This document shows positions 21,810 to 34,968 of a DNA stretch of 64,000 nucleotides, piece by piece. A program made the translations under genes and the position numbers. Within the stretch, counting starts at the first letter, position 1; each line of letters opens with the position of its first letter. Source of the DNA: Helichrysum umbraculigerum (taxonomy: Eukaryota; Streptophyta; Magnoliopsida; Asterales; Asteraceae); contig CATIUR010000001.1 in assembly GCA_949592205.1 (NCBI GenBank), positions 72,025,559 through 72,089,558 on the forward strand, written 5' to 3'. The notes beneath the pieces are model-generated. The model was not told the origin of the DNA, did no database searches, and was given only the letters and a program-made list of their open reading frames with translations.

Positions 21810-24800
21810 TTATCGTTTGGTGAACATCCCTTGCGTTAACGATGAGAAATCGTATTCGCCTCCTAACTTAGTCGGGATACTTAAGGGTCCTGTGGACGGT
21901 CTACTTGTCCCTATAGGTTTCATACTCGGGCCAACTCGACTTGCACCATACATACTGCAAAACAACACATCACACAGAGAATTAGTACTTGGTGTATATA
22001 ACCGGTTGTTGAAAGTACATGTGTGAATACACAAGGTACAACTTTGTGATGGTGGTCTATGTTACCTGGATGTTGTGTAAAAACTGGGATTCCCAATAGG
22101 TCGGTTGAAACCATTGACGCCATTTTGATGATAACCAATGGGCTTCGAATGTTGTTGAGTATGAATGGTTACTTGTTGCTGCGGAATGGAGAACGGTGGC
22201 ACCATAGTTGACTGCTGAAAAAATCAACGAACAGGTTTAGAAAAAAAAATTTGTAGTTAAACGGGTCGAGATTGATTTGGTTTGAACAAATGTATAAATG
22301 AAGATACCTTTTCAGAAAGTTTCTTGATGTCATCTTTTACTTGTTTACATGGTTCTTGGGTAAGAGCTGGAACGACCCAATCTAATCCATCAAAAAGATC
22401 CTCAAATTCAGATTTTGGTTGCACATTGTTACTTGATTTGCTGGCATTGTTGTCTTTTGCCACCGGTACTATTTGACCAGATGCTGCAATATCGTGGATT
22501 TGTTTAGTGAGATGTAAAAGGCTAAATACCCTTTAAAGTAAAATCAGTAATACACATGGTACAGCCTAAAAACCCAGCAAAAAAGGACCTTACTTTGGGT
22601 TCTTGTTTGTGGATCCTGATTACTAGAAGAACATTTGGAGCCATTTTCTGTAACCTTACTACCCACTGGGAGCTGATCAAATAGATCGGTGGCATGATAA
22701 TTAACGACCTTCTGATCCGATACAATCTCAACAGCTTTGCTTTCCTCAGTTTTTGATTCCGATTTGCTTTGTTTTGGTTGAATAATGATCTATATACATC
22801 ACAGGTCAACAAATTTAGTCAAGAATGCAAAGTCAACCTATATAGTTAGGTTGAAAACATTATAAGATGAATGACACTGTTAATACCTGCTGCTCACCAA
22901 CTCCAGGAGAAAGAGGAGGCCTAGTTTTGTTCACATTGTAAAGCTGAGGGCTTTGTATTAGCTGAGGTAAATGGACCATGACCCCAGTTGAAGTATTGAC
23001 CGTGGTCCCAGGGTTAGAAACCGGAGCATGCTCTTCTCGTGTTATACTGAAATGAGATTCAACTTTTCGTTCTCGAGAAATCCATCTCTTGTCTACATAC
23101 CTGATTAAAATCATTTAATATTTTACTTGGTGCACAAATAGAAGGAAAAAAGTGACTAAATTTTTTATCATAGTATTCTCCGTTTAATGTTGCAAATTGA
23201 TATTGTTCAGAAGAAAATGGCAAAAGAATCTATATTCTTAAAGAGAAACATACTTCGCACGAATGAAATTCTCAATCCCAACTCGATCATATTTAGGAGG
23301 TAACTCGGCTTCCCAATAGCTATTTGATTTATTATTTCCCATGGCTGCAATAAGCACAAACTATTGGTTAAAAAATATTTCTAGCATGAGAGCTAATATA
23401 ACTTAACTAATTTTTTATTTCATTTTAAGTATAATTTTTCTCCTTTCTTCATTAAAAAGAAAATATACTTCAAGTACTGAACTAACGGTCAAACATTAAA
23501 TTTCTAGATTATAGTCACAATGATTAATAATTGTAACCACTGTACGTAAAAAGCTATTGCCGTTGTCAACAGATTCAGTTTCAACCAAACATTCCTGACT
23601 GATGATCTACAATAAACTCATTGCACTGTAACAGCCGGAACAAAAACTGAAAGGGTGCGTTTAGTTACAGAAAACTCCTCACTTTTCTAGAAAAATTCTC
23701 TAAGAAAACAAGAAAATTTGAAAACGTGTTCAAATTCGAGTTTTCTAAAAAACTTTTCTAAGGAAAGGAAAATCCTTGTTTTCCTTTTTATAACTACAAA
23801 GTTGAAAACTACTTTTGATGGTTTTCTAAGTTTTATATCTCCACTCTTCCTTGGAAAAGGAAAACTCCACCCCTTACAACTAAACACGTTTTCTAGATTT
23901 TCCATGCTTTTCTAGAGAGGTAAAACACTTCTCATTCTATAAAGAAATGGAAAAAGAAAAATGGAGAAATTTTTCTGTAACTAAACGCGTCCTAAGTTTT
24001 CCAGGTACAATAATTTACGAGATTTTTGCAACTACAAGAATGTTTCTCAAGCTAAAGTCAAATACAATGGTCAAAAAGAAACTTACATTGTATAAATGCT
24101 ATCTGATCTGGTAGCCATGTATCAAGCGTAGCAGATCTCACCTAAACAACATAAACTAAAATCAATAAAAACTTATAAACCTTTTTGCAATCAAAAGTTT
24201 CTGGTAACTAACAGGACCTTTGATATATGTACTCCAAGACTTCTATGAACACCAGAACATTGCATACATATAAAAATCCCGAGATTTACGCTAGCCCATC
24301 TTGGACTCCTGAAAGAATAATTTATACATTATGAATATATACTATTTTTTACAAAATTTATTTGTAAAAAAAACTATCCTTTTTACTGTGCTAGAATGTC
24401 ATGCAACCTACTTGCTCTTGCAGTCAGCGCATTCCCGATTTTCTGGTAATTTAAGTAACCCCTCTAGTATCTGCATCAAGGAATCAATGAGAAAATATAA
24501 AAATGTTAATTTCGGTCCACAAGAATTTTTTAGTCCATCATTGTCGACGGATATCTTTGACTATTTTATAGTCAGATGTTGCAAATTCTTAAGGACAAAA
24601 ATATATATGTAATATGATAACAACATTTCTAACACTAACAATCAACAACTTCAAACAGAAACAAAACCAGCCATTTTCAATAGTCAAACAATAAAAATAA
24701 TTGGATTTTCATTAATACCGACTCTATTATGAATCATGTCAAGCTATGTCTTACAAGAGTTACAGCTCATAAAAGTGGCCCAGGTGCAGTATGTCATCTT

Positions 24801-26553
24801 GGCATCCACCAAACATTCTTTGACAACTATGTTACCAACTCATGAAAGTGAGTTCAAACAGAAATAAGGTCTTACAAATTGTTAGATTTAATAATCAAAT
24901 TTTCTAATTATTAATTATATCATTTGACCCATTGGTGAATATTTAATATGCCCCTTTGCAGAAATGAAACAAATTCGCGTCGATGATTTCTAGAGCTCGT
25001 TTGACCATATCAGATTTTAGAGAAAAAATAAAATTTTACTCTTGCAGTTTTTCTTGTGACCTCAGATGCTATGTAGTATGTACTCCAAATGTCAATTTTA
25101 GATGTGACATAAGTTTTGCTGTTTTCTTATTGTATGTTTTATAGTTGAATTAGGACAACTACTTACAAGTTTCAAGAGTACACTCTTTATATTCCATAGA
25201 GTACAAAACACTATGACATGTTTAATGGAGTTTTGTATTATTGTTGTAAAAAAATGATTTATCAACTAGAAAGCCTATTACTGTAACATTTTTTAGTGGT
25301 TGTACCTTTTAGTTTTAATTAAAAATATATATATAAAATGCTGACTTCTTCATAAAAAATTATTATAGAGACCTGCTCAATGCATTATTTAGGGTTTACA
25401 ATTTAAATTTTCAGCTACCCTATTAACAACCAAATTGAAACCAATCATTTATGCTTCATGACTTGTAGACCAGGCATCACTAGTTGTACTTTTCATATAT
25501 AAAACTTTGACTATGTAATTAGGTAAATTAAGTTAAAGTTTCCTCATTTAGCATGTTCTTTTCCTTGCCAAACTATCTTTACCATATATTTCAATAAGCT
25601 ATCATTCTTCAAAACTTGTACATAATACTGCAAAACTTTGAGGAAACAAGCAAGTTTGGCATTTTTAACTTTCAAACAACTTTTAATGAACCTTACGTTG
25701 CGTTTGGTTCATGGAATATTTTCGATGGAATTGGAATTCATCAAAAGAATTGGAATTTAATGGAATGTGAATTCCTTTGAAAGAGGGAATTTGATGACTT
25801 ACAACTCAATCAATTTGTGAACCAAACATGTTTGTGAAATGGAATTGAGATTCCAATTCCATCGAATTCCGTTGAATTCCACGAGCCAAACGCAACTTAG
25901 TATATCTTATAATTAAAGCACAAAACAACATTCACAACAATATATTCCCATAACAAAAACTCAGAAAACAAGGTCAAAGTTTGAATAAAAAGTTGAACTT
26001 TTTTGGGTGATTAATCGCCACCTATGGAACCAGCTCATATGAATTTCCATACTTAATTTATAATTTATAAACAGAGCATAAAATCAGGACCAATTAGAAT
26101 TGGAAAGTGGTAAAATTATTGGAAGTCAAAAGGTGAAATCATGTCATCAAGCACCAAAATCATTAATGACTTTTTGTCAATTTAAATTCACTAGTCATAA
26201 CCTTATCAACCAGCTGGCATAATTAAACCTAAAAAAGCTACACACCCATGAAAAAACTGATGATTTAAAAGCACTGGGTACACAATTAATAGCAGTAAAA
26301 CTAACAAAAATCAAAACTTTCATTCTTAAAACTAATAAAAATCAAACAATTCATGCATAAAACTAATAAAAATCAAAACTTTCGTTCATAAAACAAAATA
26401 CCAATCAATCAAAACTTCTCATATTACCCAATAAACTAAAGAAATATCCCAATTATGTTGTCAAACAGTAAAAACTGCAAGTAGAAAAAGAAAAAAACTA
26501 ACCTTTCTGTGTTTTTCATTAAGCTCTTTAGTAACGCGTGATTTTTGATTCAT
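21810..26553 (-). CDS. AGD5: ArfGAP-domain protein, AGD5/NEVERSHED-like, 10 exons
   Basis: A GTPase-activating protein for ARF small GTPases, acting in Golgi/trans-Golgi vesicle traffic in the known family. The model was built from consensus GT-AG junctions in consistent phase. Exons, first to last on the minus strand: 26503-26553, 24412-24470, 24218-24308, 24087-24141, 23254-23344, 22887-23100, 22594-22789, 22308-22483, 22066-22214, 21810-21954. The total of 1227 nt encodes 408 residues. It starts MNQKSRVTKELNEKHRK. The ArfGAP zinc finger is CADC (exon 2) plus CMQC (exon 3), followed by the conserved HRSLGVHISKVRSATLDTWL and NSYWEAELPP. The middle is low in complexity, with acidic FEDLF and ATDLFDQLP motifs. 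The C-terminus YDFSSLTQGMFTKR closely matches the AGD5 end as I recall it. It is shorter than Arabidopsis AGD5 (about 480 residues) and lacks a long Gln/Ala-rich part. AGD15 or another SMAP-type ArfGAP are alternatives. The reading frame is intact, so the gene is probably functional. Confidence 0.9.
23653..23992. mobile_element. MITE in intron 4 of the ArfGAP gene
   Basis: A 340-bp element with inverted ends: GGGTGCGTTTAGTTACAGAA at the left, and GGACGCGTTTAGTTACAGAA read from the right on the other strand. The interior is rich in TTTTCTA/TAGAAAA. No clear target duplication was found, so the superfamily is open (hAT or Harbinger). It lies between the splice sites and leaves both intact. Confidence 0.7.
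25696..25896. mobile_element. Small MITE in intron 1 of the ArfGAP gene
   Basis: About 200 bp with ends GTTGCGTTTGGTTCATGGAA and, inverted, GTTGCGTTTGGCTCGTGGAA; the interior is built on GGAATTGGAATTC. It is flanked by CTTA on both sides, so a TTA duplication of Tourist/Harbinger type is likely, although the ends are offset by one base. Confidence 0.65.
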
Positions 26554-27130
26554 GTTGAAGAAGATGATTTGTTTGTATATATGAATCCGAAGGTTTTTGT
26601 AAGAAGAAGGAATGGAAGAATTTGCAGAGAGAATTTGGAGGTTTTAGAATTGTCTGTTTGATTGGATTTGACTTTTATTAAATTTAAATTTGTGGGAAAA
26701 ATTAAATTAATTAAAATAATAATATAATAATAATAATAATGAAAGATAAAAGATTCTTTTTTTGTGTTTGGAGCCTTTTGGGCTTTGCATAGATACGCAG
26801 GCCTTTCTCATCCCTTACAAATATAGTTATTTTATGAAGTTTGTTTATTACAACTTCGGTCCATCATTTATCTTCAAATTACGGTTTAAGTCCAAGAGAA
26901 AAAATATTCATAGAATGATTTAAAAATTGAAAGGGTAAATTAGTAACTTTAGGCGTTGCAACGTGGATGATGACTAAGATACATGATTAGAAATTGGATG
27001 GGTGGGGTGGTTTGTGTTGGCGGCTACCTTGTAACTGTCGACGGCCGTATGTTCTTGACTCTTATTATTAAGGTCAACGGTAGGTCGCTCACACGGTGAA
27101 GTCGGTATCGGATATTTGGACTCGCTGTGG
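26554..27130 (-). promoter_or_regulatory. Upstream region of the ArfGAP gene
   Basis: This stretch should hold the 5' untranslated region and promoter of the minus-strand gene. It contains purine-rich leader sequence (GAAGAAGAT repeats near the ATG) and AT-rich DNA at 26690-26760. No TATA box could be assigned securely and no other gene is seen. Confidence 0.4.
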
Positions 27131-27165
27131 TTTCTATCAACTAGTTTTTATATCCGGGCGTTGCC
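27131..27165 (-). mobile_element. Helitron-like 3' terminus
   Basis: On the minus strand CTGGGC-AAC-GCCCGG forms a 6-bp hairpin (one G-U pair) about 9 bases before CTAG. This is the layout of a Helitron 3' end (hairpin followed by CTRR). Related, more decayed copies occur at about 27897-27930 and 45610-45640. No 5' TC end or helicase gene was found. Confidence 0.45.
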
Positions 27166-27296
27166 CAGTTAAGTGGTTGCTATATATATACACATGGTAT
27201 TTGAGATTAAACCAACATACAATGTACAAGTCCTCATTTTATGTATACAATTCCTTACAAAGTACATAAGTCCTCATTTTGTATATAACCACCTTC

Positions 27297-27878
27297 AGTG
27301 GCGGATCCAGAAAAATAAGTCGTTGGGGGCTTAAATAATTAACGTAAAACTTTAGAGCTCATAAAAGTAGCATAACGTATACCCAATTAGATAGAACCAA
27401 ACAACTTATCTTTAACAAATAACAATTAACAACCTACACAAGTTTATTATGAGGATCATAAAGACAACAAAAAATAACTTTAATACATTAACCAAACTAA
27501 TAAAAAAAAAAAACTAAACAATACACAACCAATAACAATTTTAAAACATCTTGATAAGAATTTTCAATTATTTATGTTCAAATACTATAAGAGTAGTAAA
27601 TCAAACTAACATACAAGATTTATGTTTGGTATACTATAACGAAACAGGTGGATAAATATACAAGAAATCTAACTAATATAACTTATATATTTTCTGTTAC
27701 TAATAATTAGAATTATAAATTCAGAAATTGTAGTTTGACCTCTTAATTTTGTTGGGCTTGGAAGCCAAGTGTTATATGCTAGTTAAAAAGTGACAAAATA
27801 GCCCATTAAGATATAGAGATAACTGTTGGGCCATGGGGGGCCCGGGCACCCCACCCTTGTTCATCAGATCCGCCCATG
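27297..27878. mobile_element. Non-autonomous hAT-like element with 8-9-bp target duplication
   Basis: A 582-bp element with short inverted ends (AGTGGCGGATCC; right end GATCCGCCCATG) and subterminal GGGGGC/GCCCGGGCACCCC. ACCACCTTC flanks it on both sides (27288-27296 and 27879-27887). The end sequence and an 8-bp duplication suit hAT. There is no coding frame. It split an older Helitron-like copy. Confidence 0.7.
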
Positions 27879-27887
27879 ACCACCTTC

Positions 27888-30773
27888 GATATATGTCTAG
27901 TTTTATACCCCGATCGTTGCCTAGTTAAATAGATGCTATATAAATTAGCATACGTATTACTTGAAATTTTGTAATCAACATTTGAAATATATTGCTTTTG
28001 AGGATTATATTGACTCTTGAGTTCCTAATAGTGACCGAGTTCAAGACATCAATAATCTCACATACCAAATAAAAAAAATTGATATAGTCAGTTCCGTACA
28101 TACAAATTAATAAACAACCAACACATGTTAAAAATAGTTTCTTTTTGTTGGAATAATGAGATTCATATTCCTCACTCTCATTATCTCACTGAAAGACATA
28201 TATTCACCTTAACTTTCCTCGAGCAATTCTTCATACCAAGACCCTTTTATAGACGTTGCTTCATATTGCAAAAAGATTTCCCTTATAACAACACTACTGA
28301 CAAAAAGAATAGAAGAAAAAGTACGAGAAATAATCAAATAAAGAAGGTCCATAATTATACAAGTGCGTAATTATTCTCTTAATCCTCTTCATATAATTCG
28401 GTTCTCATTACCGTTTTTAACAACATTTGTTGTGCAAGACTTTATTCTTTTGAATTGAGCTCCAAGTAATCCTCCAAATACGATTCCAAATTAGATACCC
28501 CACCACTTTCAATAGATTTGTACTCCATTTCATATGCATCTGATAAAAGAGGAATTGCCTTAATATCAAGGAAGGATATGAGTAAAACTAAATTCAAATG
28601 CAATTGTGATGCAGATCTTGAGATTTTGAGATCTTGATATCGAGTGAGTTTACTGCAAAAATGTCTGTGAGCATCATACCAAGCAAAAATATGAAACTAC
28701 CAAACGATAACTAAACTAAATGGTATACAGAAACAATAATCATAAAGCTAGTTCTATAAGGTTATGATAACATATCGGTAGAGAATAGGATACATAAAAT
28801 AGGTGCATTAATGTAAGAGGGGTAATTGTTTGTGAACCAAAAGATAGATGCCATCTATAATTTCTCCAAAAGAAATGCTATTCTCTAAAGGTGCATAACA
28901 TGATATAGCATAACTTTGTGAATCAATTACAAAAATTTTCCTACCAGGCCCGTTTGACCCGAACTTATTGACCTATGGTATGCTCCACCCATTTTGCCAC
29001 CTCTAATCAAAATAAGAGAAGGTTACACCGGAAGGCAGAAAGTGGGGATCAAGAAGGACTTATACATTTGCAAGTGATGATGGATTACATACTACAACAC
29101 GGCTAGGAGCCAGGGCATGCACAACTTTCTATGTACGTAGCTATCAAAAACATATTAGTTTTTATTAATATAGCGTTTCCATAGGTTATATGTATCAAAC
29201 ATAAAGTTTGGGAGAGCATCGACCCGCTCCCTTTTTAGGTGAATTATATTTTACTAATTTGAGCTGTTAACGTTAATAATGTAATTCTAAGTGAGTGGTC
29301 CACATGTAAATGGGTCATGATTGTAAAGTTATAGAACTTACCATCAGCATACTTATTTTCAATCCCCTAGGTTCATCACAAAGTGAGTTACTGTCATCCT
29401 TTCCTGCCAAAAAAAATAAAAAATATATATATAATGCCAAGATTAATAACAAATCTCCACATGTGTTTATTTAGATGTGTTAAGAGGGAAATGACTTCAC
29501 TTAGTAAATTGTGGGCGCATACAATAAATTGAAAAACAGAAAATCGTACAGATAACTGAACAATCTAACATGGTATTATCATCCTATACTCTTACCACGA
29601 GGATCCAAAATGCTAGTCCACTTCCCATCGCAGGCATAGGTAGGATGTGAGACTAAGTGACTAACATTTGTTTGAAATCTATAATTTTTAGAAACGACCT
29701 GTTGCTAACCCACTAAGGGATGCCGTAGACTTGAAGTTACCTGTCATGAAGTTTAAAGTTTAAACTAATAAGAAAGGCAGCCATGGCTGTCAACACACCT
29801 CTGACATGATGATTCCATTCTTTTAATTAAAATAGGCAGCCTAGGGTTGAAATGCAGGCCTTATATTCCTGGGCTTCCAATCCACTTATTCAAAACTAAT
29901 TTCAAGATTAGCATTAGTAAAGAGGGATAATCAATAAAAGTAATTGCTTTGGGTCAACCAAATCCATTATGATTCGAATTGTACAACAATTAAACCAGAA
30001 TATGTTGTCCACCAATACTTGACCCTGCCCATATCACCACCTTTTTTATAAACCAAAGGTCTAATGAAATCTGTATTACTATAATCAGAAATAAGTAGTA
30101 TGATGCCCAATTCAAAAGCATTAACATATATTTTTCAACCAAAATATCACTCAGCTCCACACCTGCACTAATAAGAAACATGCAGTAGACCATAGAGAGT
30201 TCATGAAAAACAAACAATTAGTGATCGACTTCTCAAACCATCATAGTCTACTTCCATAGCAATGCTCCAAGTGCATGCAAAACATGTGAAAAGAGATGAC
30301 AGTTTAGACGGATGAGCAACGTTAGTGAAAGATGTAAAATGATTCTTATAAACTTGTCAATATCATTTATTGTAGAAAACTCATTTCTGATTGGCAGTCA
30401 CAATGACATACTGTTAAGTCCGACAAACTATAGAACTCTTACTTGTCAGGCTGCCCTCTTTAAAATTTTTACCATTTTTATATGTTTCATAAACCCTGGT
30501 ATGATGAATTATACCAATAAGTGATCCACTTCGTAGTTATGAATGACTACTCTAAAGTCAATGGTGATCATCAAAAGTAAGAAGGTTAAGGGACTGAACT
30601 GGCATTATCCTATAATCTATGTCAAAGATTTATAAATATTGATATCCCTGAAAAATATTTCAAATTATAACTCAATATTATATGAACTTTCAAACTTCTA
30701 TTAATATTCCTTCATTACCTACTATAAGAATGGGGATTCAAGAATATGTGGGAAATAAAATAAAGATGCTTAC
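27888..30773. other. Intergenic patchwork, no gene recognised
   Basis: It begins with a decayed Helitron-like end (CTAG at about 27897). AT-rich DNA follows, with scattered exon-like stretches on the minus strand. For example, 29341-29406 is bounded by a consensus acceptor (TTTTTGGCAG) and donor (GTAAGTTC), but the peptide is not recognisable. The open frame 28125-28370 on the plus strand has no known domain. Confidence 0.4.
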
Positions 30774-30845
30774 AGATTTATAAGGTTCCTCAAAGTCCCA
30801 ACTGATGTTGCAATCCTCCGGCTAAAAGAGTTGCTAGAGATATAC
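30774..30845 (-). pseudogene. Isolated 72-bp leucine-rich-repeat exon
   Basis: Bounded by CTGCAG| and |GTAAGC on the minus strand and exactly 72 nt long, the classic exon unit of LRR receptor kinases and related proteins. It reads ISSNSFSRRIATSVGTLRNL, which fits the 24-residue plant LRR consensus (SSNxFSGxIPxSxGxLxxL) with the Gly and Pro of the consensus lost. No neighbouring LRR or kinase exons were recognised, so it is probably a captured or decayed fragment. Confidence 0.45.
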
Positions 30846-33800
30846 CTGCAGAATAAGATAACAATTAGTGGTGACGGTGATGTGTTTAAAAATAACTTGA
30901 GGAATATTAAAAGACTTTATAATATCCTGGACAGCAGCAGAAAACTCAAGTATATGATGCTCTGACGATAATAGGCAAATATATAACTACTTTCATGCCA
31001 TTCGTAAGAAACCCGACTTTCTGAACATTATTAATTAGCTTCACATACCCGTTTGCTTATAATCATTTGACAACCGCAACTGCATATCTCAAAACTCAGT
31101 ATTCGTGATCAATAAGAATGCATTAAGTTCTCCAAGATAAGGATGAATAACAATGAGGTGGTGAATCAACATTATGATGGTAAGTATGATCCATAACTTA
31201 TAGATAGCATACATGTAAGTTCTGCACGTTAGAAATTCAACGGGTGATTGATAGCAATGCGTTTGATTTATGAAAGTTAGAGACTGTTTTGCCACAAAAA
31301 GTTCTGGAGCTATTTCATAACATAGATAAAATAAACAATGTATGGGGAGTAAGTGCTTTTCTTCGCCACTATAATAGCATCTTAGAATTGCAAGCATATC
31401 CGGTTCAAACAGTATCGTAAAAACGAAAACGATAAATGGTGTCGTTAGCACAAGGTAATGCAAGTTTCTAATGGGTCATAGTAAAATTTTCAATGACTCA
31501 AAAATAGGGAGTCGCACTAATGTTTATATGCTAACCAGGCTGGAAAGAAAATAAGATGATGCAATATAAAAGGGCAAGAAAAGAAAGCAAGTGGTTAACT
31601 TTGAGACCAGCTAGATGAGGGATCGGAACAAAGTAATAATGATGCCACAGTCGGTGTCTACTCATATGAAGAGCAACATAAGAATTTAGAAACCACGAGT
31701 GCATACCTCAGATGTAGAACAACACAGTGCTAGCCCACTTTCCTCATTTAGTTGACCAGTTTTTGACCCTTTTTATTTGGAGGATCCGTGAATCTCAAAG
31801 CATGGTAGTTTAACGTACATCTAAGTTGTGCAGTATGTGCAAGTCTGTAACTTCTTACGAAGTCTGTGGTCAAACTTGCACAGCTAAATAACCAACCTGC
31901 CCACGTACATAAGAAACTAAGAATATGATGAATTACTTTACTTATTACGAAGTATAGAAACCCCTTCAAAGATTATGTCAACCGCTTGAATATGTGCCCA
32001 TGTTTCAAAATCATTTTTAGATATACATAAAACTTGAGACTTCAGAGAACAATATCTATAACCAAAGTAGCGATTGCAGTCTCATGGAAGCATTGTCATG
32101 TCACTAAAGGTTCGTTACTGAAAGGATTGTTTTTCATTATTCTAGATATATAAAGTTATAGGGACCAGTGGAGATATTTAAGGCTATTAAGATATTGTAT
32201 GGAGAAGTTTAAGGTCACTGGTTACAGAGTAATAGATTTAAGACATTTACCGTGATATCAAATAAACCCAACATAATATATTCATGGCCACTAAAAATTA
32301 AGTGAAAGTAGATGATATAGAAATATAACTTGAGGATATAACTTACACGCTTCTTCAAAAGCACCTGCAATTCACGAATCTGACAGCACTTGTTGTTACT
32401 CTTTCTAGGCACATGCATATTATAAGGACTCCAAACCTTTCCTCCCATCTCCGGAAACTCTTTATGACTTATACATCCTAAGACATATGTGATATAAACC
32501 AGTCAACAACCAAAATCTCCAAAAGAGTACTATCAGCCATATCAAACTTTCTATTCAAATTTGTTTACGAACTCACTCATGTACATTGTTTGTTCAACCA
32601 TTTCTCAATGACTAACCTAGAATCCTCGCAAATTGACTTTTATTCCAACTTTGAAGAAACAAAAGTTGCATTTAGAATCCTTGCAGCCACAAAGGATCTA
32701 TAATCTGTAGTATGATGATTTATTGATGACAAAATAAGCACATTGTTTGTTACAATAGATAAACAAACAATCAACACTCACCCTTATTCGTTGTTGGTTA
32801 AACCACCTTGTGTGGCTATCTTCAATTAACGATTCAGATACATGACTGTTTCTATATCTGCAATACAACAAAACATCCAAAGTAAGTACACATAATATAA
32901 TACACCCAGAAAACGGCCAAAACTTATTTGGTTTACTACTTTACTTGGAGACTTAATGCTACCATTACCACATCCATAAAAAGCTTTGACATCCGTGTAC
33001 TCCATTGATTTCGATCACTCACTATCCCACCTCTGATCTGTATCCAGACCATAACAAAAATTAAATCCAAATTAGCATAGATCACAAACTTAGATCTAAT
33101 AAGTATTAAAAAAAATTGCAAAAAGAAAGAAAAAAATATGAACTGGAACTTTAAATATATCTAAATGGACATCACTGTTAATATCATCCACCTGAAAAGC
33201 ATAATTTTTAAGAAACTAATGTAGAGTAGTAGAAAGTGTAAAAAAACATTAACACAAGTTTATTGTTATTATCACAAGAAAATGAATGATAAAAGAATAT
33301 AGATAACTTTTGCCTATACAAAAGAAATTGATCAAGCAATTCATCAAACAGCTGGTGTGCATCCACCGATTCATTTCAACTCCCTACACTGATTCAATTC
33401 AAACTCTCAACAGATTTGAATAATAAATAAGGAATAAGATAAGATATTACCTCTTTCGAATTCAACTATTCAATTCCACTAAACCATTTCTTCTCTTTGT
33501 GTTATAAACTTATTCATCCACTTACAAAACTTCACAGTCACCATGTGGTACCCTTACAATTACAGACGATCAAACCAACATAATTCATTCGTTGTACATA
33601 AGACAGAATTGATTGGCAAATTTAGCGTAAAGAAACATACGGCACAAATGTCGCACAAGCAAAATTACTCAATTTTGTTGTCGATGTGGAACGGAACTGC
33701 AAATTATGAGTTGGAGGAGATATAATAGACTGAATTGGTATCAAATATTCCTCGAATTTTAAGTTCAGTGACCGGAATTTCAGGAGAACGTGTGATAGGT

Positions 33801-33960
33801 TATGAGCGGTTGGTAGGAAAAACGGTTTCAGAGCAAAATACCTGAAAGTTTCGAATAACCAAAGGCTGCGATCTAAAGTCAATGAAATCAGACGATCGAT
33901 ACTGGAAGTCAGCGCAAAAAATACCCGCTCAAACGGTTGCACGTCGCTTGAGCCATATAT
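30846..33960 (-). other. Possible decayed or non-coding multi-exon transcript, unrecognised
   Basis: The minus strand has a TATA-like box (CCATATATATGG at about 33953-33964) and a donor-like TTTCAG|GTATTT at about 33840. Exon-like pieces follow, such as 32806-32870, preceded by ATTGCAG and followed by GTGAGTG. The open frame at 33622-33942 starts just below the TATA box (106 residues) but has no known domain. Neither the order nor the frame of the pieces gives a recognisable protein. It could be a long non-coding RNA or a pseudogene. Confidence 0.25.
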
Positions 33961-34334
33961 ATGGCAAATTTATCGCAAGAGAATCTTAAATCATATAAAT
34001 CAATCTCGTTGAATATACGAGTAAATTACTAGACTATTAATATGTTCAATCGAATTATTGAAATATTTCACATCTGAATTAAAAGTCTAAATATTTATAT
34101 AAGTTATGTAAAATATCTCTCTTATCTTGTAAAAGAGAGGCTTAATTAAGTAATCTTCCCTTAAATCATCCCTAAAAAGTTAATTACCACCTTACATTGA
34201 TTTAGCTCATCTAATCACAGCCCTTAATTGTCATTACCAACATGATTTATAAATCTTAATCTTTTGTGGCCTAATTTGTTCTAAATATACCCTCATGCTT
34301 CACAACCCGTCTCTTCCATTTTGTTTCAAAAATA

Positions 34335-34430
34335 TTGACCAATCCCCCACCCACAGAAACCTAGCGATCGACCAATCCCCCACCCACAGAAAGCAAGCGA
34401 TCGACCAATCCCCAGAGCAAACAAGCGATC
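34335..34430 (+). repeat. Three copies of a 33-bp direct repeat
   Basis: The unit GACCAATCCCCCACCCACAG plus a GCGATC-containing linker occurs twice nearly identically and a third time shortened (GACCAATCCCCAGAGCAAAC). It contains GACCAAT, a CCAAT-box-like sequence. A short open start (ATGAGTAAAGGCAAG, followed by GTGCGA, at 34588) lies downstream, but no gene could be built from it. Confidence 0.6.
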
Positions 34431-34968
34431 TATCCTTTTGAAGCACTGAACCCAATTGAATTAATCTACTCTTTCCCGCATCAAGCCCTCATCCAATCAA
34501 ACCAAGAATTCAACGATTGATCAAGTTTTTGAAGAAGCATTGCATCATTCTGGCGCCATCTTCTCCTAAAGCAAATCAAAATTCGCATGAGTAAAGGCAA
34601 GGTGCGATCTATCCTTTGTTGATTCTCCATTTGTATCAGTTTGTGTATTAATTACCTAGAGATTGTTCTATGTGTTGAGTCACTGGTCGCTGACCATGAT
34701 AAGTCACTGGTCGCTGACAAACTCAATAATATACAACTCGATGAAGAAATGATTTATATCAAAGCTGCTGTTGCTGAAGACTGGTACTCACTGGTCACCA
34801 CTCATTCTACTTCTGGATTTAACATATTGAGGAAGATTAAAACTCAACTTTGTGTGTCGCTGATTCAAGCAGCGAGAGTTTTGTATATTCATATTAATAA
34901 GGCAAAAGTCACTACCCGAATAACAGCTAGTCACTAAAGAACAATAGTTCAAGTCATACTACAAGAGC

